This document shows positions 34,840 to 44,423 of a stretch of 64,000 nucleotides of DNA, in pieces. Source of the stretch: Nocardiopsis ansamitocini (GTDB lineage: Bacteria; Actinomycetota; Actinomycetes; Streptosporangiales; Streptosporangiaceae); contig NZ_BSQG01000001.1 in assembly GCF_030268225.1 (NCBI RefSeq), positions 1,291,299-1,355,298 on the forward strand, in the 5' to 3' direction. Every line of letters begins with the position of its first letter. The stretch's first letter is position 1. The notes under the pieces are model-generated. The model saw nothing but the letters and a program-made list of their open reading frames with translations, ran no database searches and had not been told where the DNA came from. Both the position numbers and the translations under genes were made by a program.

Positions 34840-36852
34840 TCAGCCCTGGGCGAGCTCCACGGCCAGTTCCTCGGGAGTGGTGACCGGCAGCCGACAGGTG
34901 AAGCCACGGCAGACGTAGGCAGCGGCACGGCCATCGACCAGGGGCCGGTCGCGCAGCAGGCCGATCCCGCCGTCATCGCGGCCGTCGCCACGGGTGATGA
35001 CGACCCCCGGGGAGGTGGCCAACAGGGCAGCCCGATGCAGCGCGTCGGCGTCCGGATCGCCCGTCGCGCCCACCACTGCGATCTCCAGCGGACCGGCGAG
35101 CCTGGCCTCGGCTACGGCCAGGCCCCAGCCGGCGAACCTGGGGGCTCTGCCGGCCAGCAGGGTGACGAGGGACAGTGCCGACTCCGCGGCCTCGCGGTGA
35201 CGGTGCGACCCGGTAAGGGCGGCGTAGCTCAGGAGCGCGCCCGCAGCGGCGAACCGGCCGGAGGGGGTGGCGTTGTCCGTGGGGTCCTGAGGGCGGTTGA
35301 ACAGTTCCTCGGCGTCGTCCGCGGTGTCGTAGAAACCACCGTGGCCGTCGGGGAAGCGTTTCAGGACCGTGTCCAGCAGCGCACCGGCCACCCGCACCCA
35401 CTCGGGCTCCCCGGTGACCGCGTGCAGGGCGAGCAGTCCTTCGGCGACGTCGGCGTAGTCCTCCAGAACGCCTGCGCTGCGCCCGGCCGCACCGTCACGG
35501 GAGGTGCGCACCAGACGGCCGTCGGCGTAGTGCACGTCCACGAGGAGACGAGCCGCACCACGGGCGCTCTCGACCAGGTCGGGGCGGTCCAGCAGGGCTC
35601 CGGTCTCGGCCAGGGCAGCGATCGCGAGGCCGTTCCAGGCCGCCACGACCTTGTCGTCGCGTGCCGGGGCCTCCCGCAGGGAGCGGGCCGTGTGCAAGGT
35701 CGCGCGGACCCGGGAGTACCGGTCCGGGTCGTCGGCGTCGGTACGCAACTGGAGGACGGAGGCACCGTTCTCGAAGGTGCCTTGGGCGGTGACACCGAAC
35801 AGGTGGGCGGCCCACTGCCCGTCTTCGGCTCCGAGAGCCTCGTCCAACTGTTCAGGCGTCCAGACGTAGAACAGCCCCTCTTCGCCTTCGGTGTCGGCGT
35901 CGAGCGCGGAAGCGAAACCGCCTTCGTCGGTGGCGAGTTCCGCGACGAGCCAGTCGGCGGTCTCCAGCGCGACCCTGCGGGCCAGCCCGTCCCCGGTCCG
36001 GCGCCACAGATGGGTGTAGGCGCGCAGGAGCAGGGCGTTGTCGTAGAGCATCTTCTCGAAGTGCGGGACCACCCAGCCCGCGTCCACCGAGTAGCGGGCG
36101 AACCCTCCACCGAGCTGATCGTAGATACCGCCACGGGCCATGGCCGTCGTGGTGTGGGTAGCCAGCCGCAGTGCCTCCCCCGCGGCTTCGGGCCGCTCCC
36201 CCGTACGGGAGAGGCGGTCGTGATGGCGCAGGAGGAATTCGATGATCATGGACGGCGGGAACTTGGGCGCGCTGCCGTATCCGCCGTTGACGCCGTCGTA
36301 GGCATCGGCCAGCGCGGCCGCGGCCGCCGACAGGACGTCGGCGTCGGGGCACTCCCCGCTCGGGGGGACTCGCGGCCCGCTGAGCGCGTCCACCACTCGT
36401 CTGCCTTGGTCGAGGACACCGTCCCGGTCCTCGTTCCACGCCTGGGAGACCCCGAGCAGCAGCCGTTGGAAGTGGTCGCGGGGAAAGTAGGTGCCGCAGT
36501 AGAAGGGCGCCCCTTCGGGGCTGAGGAAGACCGTCATGGGCCAACCGCCTTGGCCGGTCATGGCCTGGGTGGCCTCCATATAGACGGCGTCCACATCGGG
36601 GCGTTCCTCACGATCGACCTTGACGGCGACGAACCCGGCATTCATGAGCTGGGCGGTTCGCTCGTCCTCGAAGGACTCGTGCGCCATGACGTGGCACCAG
36701 TGGCAGGCGGAGTAGCCGATGGACAGCAGGACCGGGACGTCGCGGCGGCGGGCCGCGGCGAACGCCTCCTCACCCCAGGGGAACCAGTCGACCGGGTTGT
36801 CGGCGTGCTGGAGCAGGTAGGGACTGGTGGCGTCGGCAAGGCGGTTGGGCAT
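34840..36852 (-). CDS. Thioredoxin-domain protein (DUF255/YyaL family)
   Basis: This 670-residue protein has an N-terminal thioredoxin-like domain with [20 protein letters not shown] and the active-site-like CHWCHVM. A long helical domain of the six-hairpin glycosidase type follows (about 200-600), including [21 protein letters not shown] and [12 protein letters not shown]. Length and motif order are normal for the YyaL/spermatogenesis-associated-20 family, whose enzymatic role is not settled. I chose the ATG at 36852 because relatives begin with NRL; ATG 36888 is possible. The gene matches the mycobacterial order beside mca. Confidence 0.92.
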   Translation of the reverse strand: MPNRLADATSPYLLQHADNPVDWFPWGEEAFAAARRRDVPVLLSIGYSACHWCHVMAHESFEDERTAQLMNAGFVAVKVDREERPDVDAVYMEATQAMTGQGGWPMTVFLSPEGAPFYCGTYFPRDHFQRLLLGVSQAWNEDRDGVLDQGRRVVDALSGPRVPPSGECPDADVLSAAAAALADAYDGVNGGYGSAPKFPPSMIIEFLLRHHDRLSRTGERPEAAGEALRLATHTTTAMARGGIYDQLGGGFARYSVDAGWVVPHFEKMLYDNALLLRAYTHLWRRTGDGLARRVALETADWLVAELATDEGGFASALDADTEGEEGLFYVWTPEQLDEALGAEDGQWAAHLFGVTAQGTFENGASVLQLRTDADDPDRYSRVRATLHTARSLREAPARDDKVVAAWNGLAIAALAETGALLDRPDLVESARGAARLLVDVHYADGRLVRTSRDGAAGRSAGVLEDYADVAEGLLALHAVTGEPEWVRVAGALLDTVLKRFPDGHGGFYDTADDAEELFNRPQDPTDNATPSGRFAAAGALLSYAALTGSHRHREAAESALSLVTLLAGRAPRFAGWGLAVAEARLAGPLEIAVVGATGDPDADALHRAALLATSPGVVITRGDGRDDGGIGLLRDRPLVDGRAAAYVCRGFTCRLPVTTPEELAVELAQG

Positions 36853-36896
36853 ACCCCGACTCTGCCCGAGAACGCACACCCGAAGCACACCGGCCC

Positions 36897-36931
36897 GCGG
36901 TGCGCCGGCCCGCCACGGGCCGGCGCACCGC
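36897..36931 (-). terminator. Terminator of the mca operon
   Basis: A 15-bp perfect stem joins 36897-36911 (GCGGTGCGCCGGCCC) with 36917-36931 around a five-base loop. It begins directly after the stop codon of the small membrane protein gene, on the same strand. Confidence 0.75.
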
Positions 36932-36932
36932 G

Positions 36933-37157
36933 TTACTCGGTCTTGTCCTTGTCGTCGCCGGCGGTCGGGGCGGGCTCTGCCCCGAAGTCGCTGGCGCGCA
37001 TGACGGCCAGATGCTTGTTCATGTTGCGCATCAGGAAGTACAGGGCACCCCCGATCAGCGCGATGACGATGAAGCCGAGCACCCCGGGGGTGACGGTGCT
37101 GGCGACGATGTTGGCGGACTGGGCGAGCTGGGGCGCTTGGGTCTGCATACCGATCAT
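36933..37157 (-). CDS. Small single-span membrane protein downstream of mca
   Basis: The 74-residue product starts MIGMQTQAP at ATG 37157, which overlaps the mca stop by four bases. One membrane helix, [18 protein letters not shown], is followed by a short basic segment ([11 protein letters not shown]) and an acidic Lys-rich tail ending DDKDKTE. A protein of similar size occupies the same place after mca in mycobacteria. Its function is unknown; tight coupling suggests it works with, or tethers, Mca or another mycothiol enzyme, but that is inference. Confidence 0.8.
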   Translation of the reverse strand: MIGMQTQAPQLAQSANIVASTVTPGVLGFIVIALIGGALYFLMRNMNKHLAVMRASDFGAEPAPTAGDDKDKTE

Positions 37158-38032
37158 GTTCTCACCGCCTCGTGCACGCCCGCGAAGAGGTCGACCTCGG
37201 GGAGCTCGGTGTCCACCAGGGAACGGGCCAGGTGGTAGTCCTCGGTGGGCCATGCCTCGCCCTGGATCTCGTTGGGGACCGCGAACCAGAAGCTGTTGGG
37301 GTCGATCTGGGTGGCGTGCGCGATGAGGGCGCGGTCCCTGGTGTCGAAGTATTCGTCACAGGTGACCCGGGTGGTGATGTCCCACTGGGGGACGTCCCGG
37401 TCGCGCATCCGCTGCATCCACTCGGGGAACGGGTTCTCCATGCCGCGTTCGGCGAGGACGGCCGCGATCGCCTCGAAACGCTGGGGCGGGAAGGACACGT
37501 GGTAGTAGAGCTTGAGCGGCTGCCAAGGGTCACCGGTCCCGGGATAGCGTCCCGGGTCTCCTGCGGCCTCGAACGCCTCGACCGAGACCTTGTTGCACAT
37601 GATGTGGTCGGGGTGAGGGTATCCGCCCTGCTCGTCGTAGGTGAGGATGACATGCGGACGGAAACTGCGCACGGAGCGCACCAGCGGCTCCGCCGCCGTC
37701 TCCAGGGGCTGGAGGGCGAAACAGCCCTCGGGGAGCGGAGGCAGCGGATCGCCTTCGGGCAGCCCGGAATCGGTGAAGCCGGAAAACTCCTGTTCCACCC
37801 CCAGGATGGCGCGGGCCTCCGCCATCTCCTTGCGCCGAACCTCGCCGATGTTGGCCAGGATCTCCGGCCGGTCCATGGCAGGGTTCAGGATGGAGCCGCG
37901 CTCACCGCCGGTGAGCGTGACGACCAGGACTTCGACGCCTTCTTTCGCATAGCGCACCATGGTGGCGGCGCCCTTGCTCGACTCGTCGTCTGGGTGGGCA
38001 TGAACGGCCATGAGCCGCAAACGCTCGGACAA
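37154..38032 (-). CDS. mca: Mycothiol S-conjugate amidase
   Basis: This 292-residue zinc hydrolase cleaves mycothiol S-conjugates to release mercapturic acids for export, detoxifying electrophiles and antibiotics. The metal site is visible in AVHAHPDDE (H13, D16) and the distal His in [31 protein letters not shown] and [16 protein letters not shown] are characteristic of Mca rather than of the MshB deacetylase. The TTG at 38032 follows AAGGGG and gives [10 protein letters not shown], matching the usual N-terminus; ATG 38011 would trim it. It is the first gene of a pair with the small membrane protein. Confidence 0.95.
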   Translation of the reverse strand: MSERLRLMAVHAHPDDESSKGAATMVRYAKEGVEVLVVTLTGGERGSILNPAMDRPEILANIGEVRRKEMAEARAILGVEQEFSGFTDSGLPEGDPLPPLPEGCFALQPLETAAEPLVRSVRSFRPHVILTYDEQGGYPHPDHIMCNKVSVEAFEAAGDPGRYPGTGDPWQPLKLYYHVSFPPQRFEAIAAVLAERGMENPFPEWMQRMRDRDVPQWDITTRVTCDEYFDTRDRALIAHATQIDPNSFWFAVPNEIQGEAWPTEDYHLARSLVDTELPEVDLFAGVHEAVRT

Positions 38033-38199
38033 TGGAGATGACCCCTTGGTGATCTTTGGGCGGCTGGTGGAGGCCGCTTCGGCACCGGGTGGTGACGGTG
38101 CCCACACGCGCGGGAGGGGCGGTATGTGGGGGCGAAGCGGGAGCCTGTCGAGACAGGGCTATCTTAGACAACGTCGATCCCACGTTCGGAGATTCCCGT

Positions 38200-38631
38200 A
38201 TGCCGCCCACGCCTGATGAAGCCACGGCCGATGCCGCGCCCACCGCGGCTCCCGCACGGCGACGGCTGGGCAACAAGCCGTTCTTCTTCGTCCTGGGCGT
38301 CCTCGCCGCGGCGGTTTTCACGGTCGGCTGGGGGCTGGCCCTGTTGAGTTACAGCGGCAACGGCCCCGGTCAGGTCCACTACCAGACCGTTGCCTGGAAG
38401 GTCGTCTCCGACTCCGAGGCGCACATCAGTTTCCAGGTCAACAGCAAGGCAGGGGCGCTGTGCCTGATCACGGCGACCGATGCGCAGCACGTCCAGGTGG
38501 GCCAGACCGAGGTGTCGGTCGGCAGCGGCGTACAGGACACCGGAACCACGATCGACACAGTTCGTCGCGCTTCGGCGGTAGAAGTGGCCTCCTGCAGGGA
38601 ACAAGGTCTTTCGACCGACTCCACCGAGTAG
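38200..38631 (+). CDS. DUF4307 membrane protein
   Basis: This 143-residue protein has an Ala/Pro-rich cytoplasmic head, a membrane helix at about 31-51 (FFVLGVLAAAVFTVGWGLAL) and an exported beta-rich domain. The latter has VHYQTVAWKVVSDSEAHISF and two cysteines (ALCLITA, EVASCRE) that may pair. This matches DUF4307, usually located between greA and mca as here. GGAG lies eight bases before the ATG. It diverges from mca and reads toward greA. The function is unknown. Confidence 0.85.
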   Translation: MPPTPDEATADAAPTAAPARRRLGNKPFFFVLGVLAAAVFTVGWGLALLSYSGNGPGQVHYQTVAWKVVSDSEAHISFQVNSKAGALCLITATDAQHVQVGQTEVSVGSGVQDTGTTIDTVRRASAVEVASCREQGLSTDSTE

Positions 38632-38813
38632 CCTGAGCCGCCCACACCCCGAACCAGAACACCTGTCGCCCTGACCCGCACGGACCAGCCCGAGTGCATG
38701 CCGCGTGCGGGCTTTTCACGGCCCCGACACCTCAGGCTCTCGGTGCTAATCTCGTAAGTTCATCTACCGCACCCATAGGTGGCGCGGTCCCTAGACGCAC
38801 TAAGGGAGTTCCC

Positions 38814-39314
38814 GTGACCGAGACCCGTGATGACAACGTCACCTGGCTCACCCAGGAGGCGTATGACCGGCTCACAGCGGAGCTGGAGCACCTGTCAGGG
38901 CCTGGTCGCATCGAGATCGCCGACCGGATCGAAGCCGCCCGGGAAGAGGGGGACCTGAAGGAGAACGGCGGTTACCACGCCGCAAAGGAGGAGCAGGGCA
39001 AGATCGAGGCCCGCATCGTGCATCTCCAGTCGATCCTGAACAACGCGCGCGTGGGCGAGGCCCCCCGCAGCGAGGGTGTGGTCGGCCCGGGCATGACGGT
39101 CACGATCAAGTTCGACGGCGACGACGAGGAAGTCACCTTCCTGCTCGCTTCCCGCGAGGAGAGCGGTGCGCCGATCGACGTCTACTCCCCCAAGTCCCCT
39201 CTGGGTGCGGCCATCAACGGCAAGCGTCCCGGCGAGAAGGCCAGCTACACGCTCCCCAACGGCCGGAGCAACACGGTCGAGATCATCGATGCCGTCCCCT
39301 ACGGCGGGTTGTAA
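38814..39314 (+). CDS. greA: Transcription elongation factor GreA
   Basis: This 166-residue factor rescues backtracked RNA polymerase by stimulating cleavage of the nascent RNA. The N-terminal coiled coil (about 10-80) has the acidic tip in REEGDLKENGGYHAAKEEQG, with the metal-coordinating Asp/Glu pair. The C-terminal globular domain has VVGPGMTVTIKF and SPLGAAINGKRPGEKASY. The GTG at 38814 follows AGGGAG. A strong hairpin lies just beyond the stop. Confidence 0.96.
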   Translation: MTETRDDNVTWLTQEAYDRLTAELEHLSGPGRIEIADRIEAAREEGDLKENGGYHAAKEEQGKIEARIVHLQSILNNARVGEAPRSEGVVGPGMTVTIKFDGDDEEVTFLLASREESGAPIDVYSPKSPLGAAINGKRPGEKASYTLPNGRSNTVEIIDAVPYGGL

Positions 39315-39326
39315 CCCCTAGGCGAT

Positions 39327-39363
39327 ACGCGGAAGGGGTGGCCAGGGGCCACCCCTTCCGCGT
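39327..39363 (+). terminator. Terminator of greA
   Basis: A perfect 17-bp stem joins 39327-39343 (starting ACGCGGAAGG) with 39347-39363 around the loop AGG. It starts 13 bases after the greA stop. A short CCTT occurs in the stem but there is no long T-tract. Confidence 0.85.
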
Positions 39364-39496
39364 TGCGCGGGTCCTCCGGCGGGCACGCGGGGAATCGGGC
39401 GCACGGCACCGGCTGACGGAAAGGGTCCACGGTTCCGCGGACTGCGAAATGGCCGGGGAAGCACGGCGGATCCGCAAAAAGCGTCATAATGCTGGA

Positions 39497-40081
39497 GTGA
39501 ACGTTCCACACTGGCAGAACCCCCAGCCCTACGGAGGCGTTCCAGGCCCCTACCCGGGCGGACCACCGGCCCACTACGGAGGCGCCGGGTTCCCCGACAA
39601 CGGGCCGGTGGACAGCCGGACCGGCCTCCGGTTGGCCGGGTTCGGGCGCAGGGTGACGGCAAGGATCATCGACTACGTCGTACTCTCCTTCGTGCTGTTC
39701 CTGTTGTTCGTCTTCATCTCGATCTTCCTCGGCGTGATCTCTTCGGACGGGGAGATCTCCGACAGTTCCGCCGGCGTGCTGGCCTGGGTGGTCCTTTTCG
39801 GCTGGGGCGTCGCGCTGTTCCTGTACGACTGGCTGTTCCTCATCGGCTCCGGCCGGACCCTGGGCCAGATGGCGCTCTCCGTCCGCGTGGTGCGCACCGA
39901 CGGCGGGCCGTTGCGCCAGGGCCAGACGATCCTGCGCAGCGCTTTCTTCGGGCTCCCGCAGTCGGTGCTGTGCCTGGGGCAGTTCTGGACGCTGGTGGAC
40001 TGTCTTGCTTCGTTGACCGACGCCCAGCGCTCCCAGTCACTGCACGACCGGGCGGCCGGAACCATCGTGGTGAGGACCTGA
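39497..40081 (+). CDS. RDD-family membrane protein (Pra-like)
   Basis: This 194-residue protein has a Pro/Gly/Tyr-rich head (NPQPYGGVPGPYPGGPPAHY) and a three-helix RDD domain: RLAGFGRRVTARIIDYVVLS with the RD pair, a second helix, and WLFLIGSGRTLGQMALSVRV. The C-terminus has LHDRAAGTIVV, the conserved final RDD motif. Proline-rich antigen (pra) of mycobacteria has the same layout and place near metB and greA. The GTG start at 39497 has no leader: CATAAT at 39485-39490 fits a -10 box whose transcript would begin at or next to the GTG. Confidence 0.87.
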   Translation: MNVPHWQNPQPYGGVPGPYPGGPPAHYGGAGFPDNGPVDSRTGLRLAGFGRRVTARIIDYVVLSFVLFLLFVFISIFLGVISSDGEISDSSAGVLAWVVLFGWGVALFLYDWLFLIGSGRTLGQMALSVRVVRTDGGPLRQGQTILRSAFFGLPQSVLCLGQFWTLVDCLASLTDAQRSQSLHDRAAGTIVVRT

Positions 40082-40110
40082 CCACGGTCCGGCTCCTTGA
40101 AACGGCCGGC

Positions 40111-41496
40111 CTAGTAGGTCGGAGCGGATCCGCCGCAGGGACGAACGGGTTCGACCGGCGCGACCGGTTTCGGCGCTGCCGGGCAGGACGGGGCATACCC
40201 GGTCGGTTCCTCGGGCTCCACTGCTGCCTCCGCACAGGACGGCGCCTCACTGCCCCCGGACACGAACGAGGCCGGCAGGTAGTCGGCCGTTCCGATCCGA
40301 TACCAGGTGTCACTGGTGCCCTGCGGACCGGTCACCTCGGTTCCCGTCGCCTGGCAGGCGACGTCCACGTTGGCCCGGTGCGCGGCCAGACCGATGTCGT
40401 CGTGGGACGTACTGGGACCTGAGCGCACGATCACCGGGTCGGAGCCGTTGGCAGACCCCACTTCCGCGCGGTGGGCGTAACGACCGGTCCACAGGTAGTC
40501 CACGGTGACCCAGGCGTTGGTGCGCAGCCGCAGTCCCTCCCAGAAGGCACCGTCGGCGAGGTCGATGCCCGCAGGGTTGGCGACCCTGCGCCCGAATCCG
40601 TCCAGCCCCCTGTTGTAGCCCTCCTGGTTGGCCGCCTGGGCCTGGGGCTTGCCCTGCGGCAGGTCGGTCCAGCTCTCCCGCGGGTTGTTCCAGTAGTCGT
40701 CCTTGATGTTCCACGGCCCGACGTCCCACACGGGGACGTAGACGCAACGGGGCTCAGCGGAATCGGGGGTGCACACCCGGACCGTGTAGTCACCGGTTCC
40801 TTTGGGTGCCAGGCCCCGTCTGGACGGCAGCGCGGCGAAGTGGGCATTGGGGCGGATGGTGTCCCCGTTCGCGGTGCGGTCTCCGACCAGTCCGATACGC
40901 GTGGTGAAGACCCGGGAGGATTGGGGGGCGCCCGGAGTCGCACGCCGTTCGGCACCACCCTCGATCGGGCGTACCCGCACCCCTGAGACGTGGGCGGCGG
41001 GCCCCGCGGCGGGGTCGATCGCCACCCGTACCTGGACCTGGTCGACCTGGTCGGGCAACTCGAATCGGCTGGTGGCCGTAGGGTCGGGCGCTTGCCGCCA
41101 TTCGGTCCAGATCCCGTCGGAACGCACTCCGCGCGCCTCCACTGTGAGGTCGGCGCGCCCGGCGTCGGTGTCGACCTCGATCTCCACGGCGCCTGCCCTG
41201 TGCTGGAGATGGTGTGCGGGGAAGACCGCCAGTGCGGAAGGCACTCCCCCGTGGATATCGCGTGCGGTGGAAGGGTCGGGGGCGAATCCGCCGACGGGCC
41301 CGACCGGGGTCAGTCCCGTGTCGCTCAGGGTGACGCCCGACAGATCGGCCGCGGCCAGGTCCTCGCGGATCCAGGAGTCCGTGGCGTGGTCTTCTTCCCC
41401 GACCACGGCCTGCGCCGGTTCCGGGCGCGGCAGAACCGCCAGCGTCACGGCTCCTGCCGCGGCGACGGCACCGAGTCTCATCCAGGCGTGCGGCAT
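40111..41496 (-). CDS. Secreted Cys-containing protein with SH3-like end
   Basis: The 461-residue precursor has a signal peptide ending PAQA/VVGEE near residue 30. A first domain (about 60-190) looks beta-rich. A central domain (about 195-360) has IGLVGDRTANGDTIRPNAHF, RVCTPDSAEPRCVYVPVWDV and GPWNIKDDYWNN, a pattern seen in secreted actinobacterial proteins of unknown activity. A bacterial SH3-like segment follows (VIVRSGPSTSHDDIGLA to YRIGTADYLPASFV). The tail is Pro-rich with cysteines. A cell-wall-associated role is plausible. The ATG at 41496 has GGAGGG eight bases upstream, inside an earlier possible start at 41511. Confidence 0.75.
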   Translation of the reverse strand: MPHAWMRLGAVAAAGAVTLAVLPRPEPAQAVVGEEDHATDSWIREDLAAADLSGVTLSDTGLTPVGPVGGFAPDPSTARDIHGGVPSALAVFPAHHLQHRAGAVEIEVDTDAGRADLTVEARGVRSDGIWTEWRQAPDPTATSRFELPDQVDQVQVRVAIDPAAGPAAHVSGVRVRPIEGGAERRATPGAPQSSRVFTTRIGLVGDRTANGDTIRPNAHFAALPSRRGLAPKGTGDYTVRVCTPDSAEPRCVYVPVWDVGPWNIKDDYWNNPRESWTDLPQGKPQAQAANQEGYNRGLDGFGRRVANPAGIDLADGAFWEGLRLRTNAWVTVDYLWTGRYAHRAEVGSANGSDPVIVRSGPSTSHDDIGLAAHRANVDVACQATGTEVTGPQGTSDTWYRIGTADYLPASFVSGGSEAPSCAEAAVEPEEPTGYAPSCPAAPKPVAPVEPVRPCGGSAPTY

Positions 41497-41612
41497 GTCC
41501 GTGCCCTCCATGTCGTTTTGACCACCCCCAGTAAGCACCCGGAGTCGGACGGTCACGAAGAGGGCGCGCCGGACAATGTCGGACACGCCGGTAAAGAAAC
41601 CCCCATCGGGGG

Positions 41613-42773
41613 TCAGCCGGTGAAAGCGAGGACGCAGGCGGTAAAACCGTGCAGGTGGTTGCGGCCGGCGACGGGACCGATCTCCCCGGCGGCGAAGAAG
41701 CCGCCGACCGCGTCGACCCCCAAGGTCTGACGCACGCAGGCGACGTCGTGGTCGGCGCTGGAGAACATCTGGGTCCCGCGGCCGTTGCAGGAGAACAGCA
41801 GCGCTGCTTCGGCGCCTGCCCCGGGCCCTTCGGCGAACTCGCGCAACTGTTCCACCAGGTCGCTGTCGGCGCTGTCGTGGTCGCGGACCTGGAACCGTAC
41901 GGTCTGCCCGACCTCGACCATGTCACCGATGGTGATCGCGCCGTGGTCGGGGTCCGCCTCGACCACGCCGCGGATGAGGAAGTCCCCTTGTTCGTGGCGT
42001 TCGGCGTATTCGTCCATGGCGATACCGATGTGCAGCCCTTGTGCCACCAGGTCCTGTTCCTCGGTGGGAATCGCGTTGACGATGTCCTCGAGCTTGTCGT
42101 AGGCGGGGGTACCGGCAAGCTCCAGGATGACGTTGTCCTCGGCCTTGGTGACGGCCATGGACGGCCCGATGGGGCGGCAGCCCTGACTGACGGCGGTTCC
42201 CGCCACCCCCTCGCCCCCGAGCAGCAGGCCCACGGCGCCTGCCCGGACCGTCTCTCCCTGGAGGAACAGTCGGACGTCCTCGGCGCCGTGCGCGCCGTCC
42301 GCGAGCCCGCCGACTATGGGCAGTTCGCCGAGTACCGGGTGGGAGCGCTGCACGAAGGAATGCGTGGGGAAGACGTAGGGGTCGGCCAGCAGCAGGGCCG
42401 CGCGGTCGGCCGGGGCGGGCTCGGTCATCCCGACGATGGCGAGACGCTCGCCCTCCGGCACTGCGTCAAGGCCGAAAGGGGTCAGGGTCACTCCGGGAAG
42501 CATCGCCGCCCACACGCTCACCGCGCCTTGACCCTCGACCCCGCGACCGCCGCCGATGACCCCGTTGCCACTGCACCCGATGGTGGTCGCCGTCTCGGCG
42601 AGGGCCATCACCCGCTCCCCGGCGAGCCCCACCTCCTCGGCATCGGTTCCGCTGACGAAGACGCAGACAAGGTCCGCCGGTCCGTCGAGCTTGCCGAGTG
42701 CGAGTTCCGCGGCACGCTCGGCCGCACTCACCAGATCGGCCCCGGTCGCCAGGGCATCGCCGAACCGGGCCAC
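41613..42773 (-). CDS. FIST N/C domain sensory protein
   Basis: The 386-residue product contains an N-terminal FIST domain (DLVCVFVSGTD, TIGCSGNGVIGGGRGVEG) and a C-terminal FIST_C domain (EADPDHGAITIGDMVEVGQT, then EAALLFSCNGRG and VGGFFAAGEIGPVAGRNHLH). FIST proteins bind small ligands, possibly amino acids, and often work with kinases or cyclases; here it is a stand-alone cytoplasmic protein. The GTG at 42773 follows AAGGAGG by seven bases, so I prefer it to the ATG at 42815. It diverges from the MoxR-type gene. Confidence 0.88.
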   Translation of the reverse strand: MARFGDALATGADLVSAAERAAELALGKLDGPADLVCVFVSGTDAEEVGLAGERVMALAETATTIGCSGNGVIGGGRGVEGQGAVSVWAAMLPGVTLTPFGLDAVPEGERLAIVGMTEPAPADRAALLLADPYVFPTHSFVQRSHPVLGELPIVGGLADGAHGAEDVRLFLQGETVRAGAVGLLLGGEGVAGTAVSQGCRPIGPSMAVTKAEDNVILELAGTPAYDKLEDIVNAIPTEEQDLVAQGLHIGIAMDEYAERHEQGDFLIRGVVEADPDHGAITIGDMVEVGQTVRFQVRDHDSADSDLVEQLREFAEGPGAGAEAALLFSCNGRGTQMFSSADHDVACVRQTLGVDAVGGFFAAGEIGPVAGRNHLHGFTACVLAFTG

Positions 42774-42989
42774 TCGCCAGCCTCCTTGTTGAGTAGTGCA
42801 AGGTATCTGCTTCATTGTCCCAGCAACGCACGGACGCGCGCCGACGACCCGGTTCCGCCGGGGTCGTGGTCCGCCCGGACGTGCTTCCCCACCTTCTCGG
42901 GCCCTACCCTGCGCACTCACCGAGCAGCCAGGACAAAGTTGTGGTGCGCGTCACTACCGCAGTGGGCGTCACGCAATAGACTCGCCCCT

Positions 42990-44405
42990 GTGTCAGATCA
43001 CGCAGACCTCCCCCCGACCCTGGGTGCGCTGCGCGCCTCCGGGCACGTCCACCGCACCGTCAAGGACGAGATCCGCGCGAACCTGCTGGAACGCATGCGG
43101 ACCGGCCGGGAGCGCTTTCCCGGGATCGTCGGATTCGACGACACGGTGCTTCCCCAGCTGGAACGGGCCCTTCTGGCGGGGCACGACGTGGTGCTGCTCG
43201 GCGAGCGCGGCCAGGGCAAGACCCGGCTCATCCGGACGGTCGCCGGCTTGCTCGACGAGTGGACCCCCGTCGTCACCGGGTGCGCCCTCAACGACCACCC
43301 CTACGCACCGGTCTCCCCCGAGGCGCGTCGCCTGGCGGCCGAGCACGGCGACGACCTCCCGATCTCCTGGCGGCACCGGGGTGAGCGCTACGGCGAGAAG
43401 TTGGCGACCCCCGACACCGGCGTCGGTGACCTGATCGGTGACGTCGATCCGGTCCGGCTGGCCGAGGGACGGAGCCTGGGCGATCCCGAGACCGTGCACT
43501 ATGGTCTGGTCCCGCGCTCCAACCGGGGTGTCTTCTGCCTCAACGAGCTGCCCGACCTGGCCGCCCGGATCCAGGTGGCGATGCTCAACGTGCTGGAGGA
43601 GCGCGACGTCCAGATTCGCGGCTACCAGTTGCGGCTGCCGCTGGACATGCTCGTCATCGCCAGCGCCAACCCCGAGGACTACACCAACCGGGGGCGGATC
43701 ATCACCCCGCTCAAAGACCGGTTCGGGGCGCAGATTCGCACCCACTACCCCCCGGATCTGGCCGACGAAGTGGCCTTGATCGCCCAGGAGAGCGACGTCA
43801 AGGGCACCGTAGTGGTACCGCCGCACCTGGTGGAGATCGTTGCCCGCTTCACCCGCCTGGTGCGCGAGTCCTCCTCCGTGGACGAACGCTCGGGCGTGTC
43901 GGCACGGTTCGCCATCGCGGCCTTGGAGACCGCTGCGGCATCGGCGGAGCGCCGGGCAGCCCTGGTGTCGGAGAAGCGCCCGGTGGCACGGGTGTGCGAC
44001 CTGCTTCCTGCCGTGGGGACACTGCGCGGCAAGGTCGAGTTCGAGGTGAGCGAGGAGGGCCGGGAGGCGGAGGTGCTGACGCACCTGCTGCGCCGCGCCG
44101 TCTACGACGCCTTCCGCGACACACTGGGCGGGGTGGACCTCGGCCCTCTCGTGGAACGGTTCAGCGAGGGCTCGACGGTCGAGTCCGGCGAACTGGTCTC
44201 AGCGGGGGAGCTCCTGGAGCGGGTGGGGCCCGTGCGCGGCCTGTCCGAGCTCCTGGACCGGGTGCGTCCCGAGGACGAGGACGACCCGGCGGTCGAACCC
44301 GGGTACGCCGCGGCAGCCCTAGAGTTCGCCTTGGAGGGCCTTTACCTGAACCGGCGACTGTCCAAGGACACCGTCGCCGGTGGCGGAGCCCGTTACCGCA
44401 CCTGA
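42990..44405 (+). CDS. MoxR/magnesium-chelatase-like AAA+ ATPase
   Basis: This 471-residue AAA+ protein has Walker A GERGQGKT at 71-78, a Walker B-like FCLNELPDLA, and sensor residues in IASANPEDYTNRGRIITPLK DRFG. The long helical end (about 330-471) resembles ChlI-like chelatase subunits. Together with the next gene, a VWA protein 18 bases downstream, it forms the MoxR-VWA pair seen in metal-insertion or complex-assembly systems. No tetrapyrrole genes are nearby, so chlorophyll or cobalamin chelation is not supported. The GTG at 42990 is preceded by TAGACT at 42977-42982, consistent with a leaderless transcript. Confidence 0.88.
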   Translation: MSDHADLPPTLGALRASGHVHRTVKDEIRANLLERMRTGRERFPGIVGFDDTVLPQLERALLAGHDVVLLGERGQGKTRLIRTVAGLLDEWTPVVTGCALNDHPYAPVSPEARRLAAEHGDDLPISWRHRGERYGEKLATPDTGVGDLIGDVDPVRLAEGRSLGDPETVHYGLVPRSNRGVFCLNELPDLAARIQVAMLNVLEERDVQIRGYQLRLPLDMLVIASANPEDYTNRGRIITPLKDRFGAQIRTHYPPDLADEVALIAQESDVKGTVVVPPHLVEIVARFTRLVRESSSVDERSGVSARFAIAALETAAASAERRAALVSEKRPVARVCDLLPAVGTLRGKVEFEVSEEGREAEVLTHLLRRAVYDAFRDTLGGVDLGPLVERFSEGSTVESGELVSAGELLERVGPVRGLSELLDRVRPEDEDDPAVEPGYAAAALEFALEGLYLNRRLSKDTVAGGGARYRT

Positions 44406-44423
44406 TCGACGAGGACGTGGGCG

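Noticed and set aside
33763-37326. A 1187-residue plus-strand frame opposite the lipoprotein and thioredoxin-domain genes
   Set aside because: The complementary frames hold clear families with catalytic motifs, so this is antisense composition.
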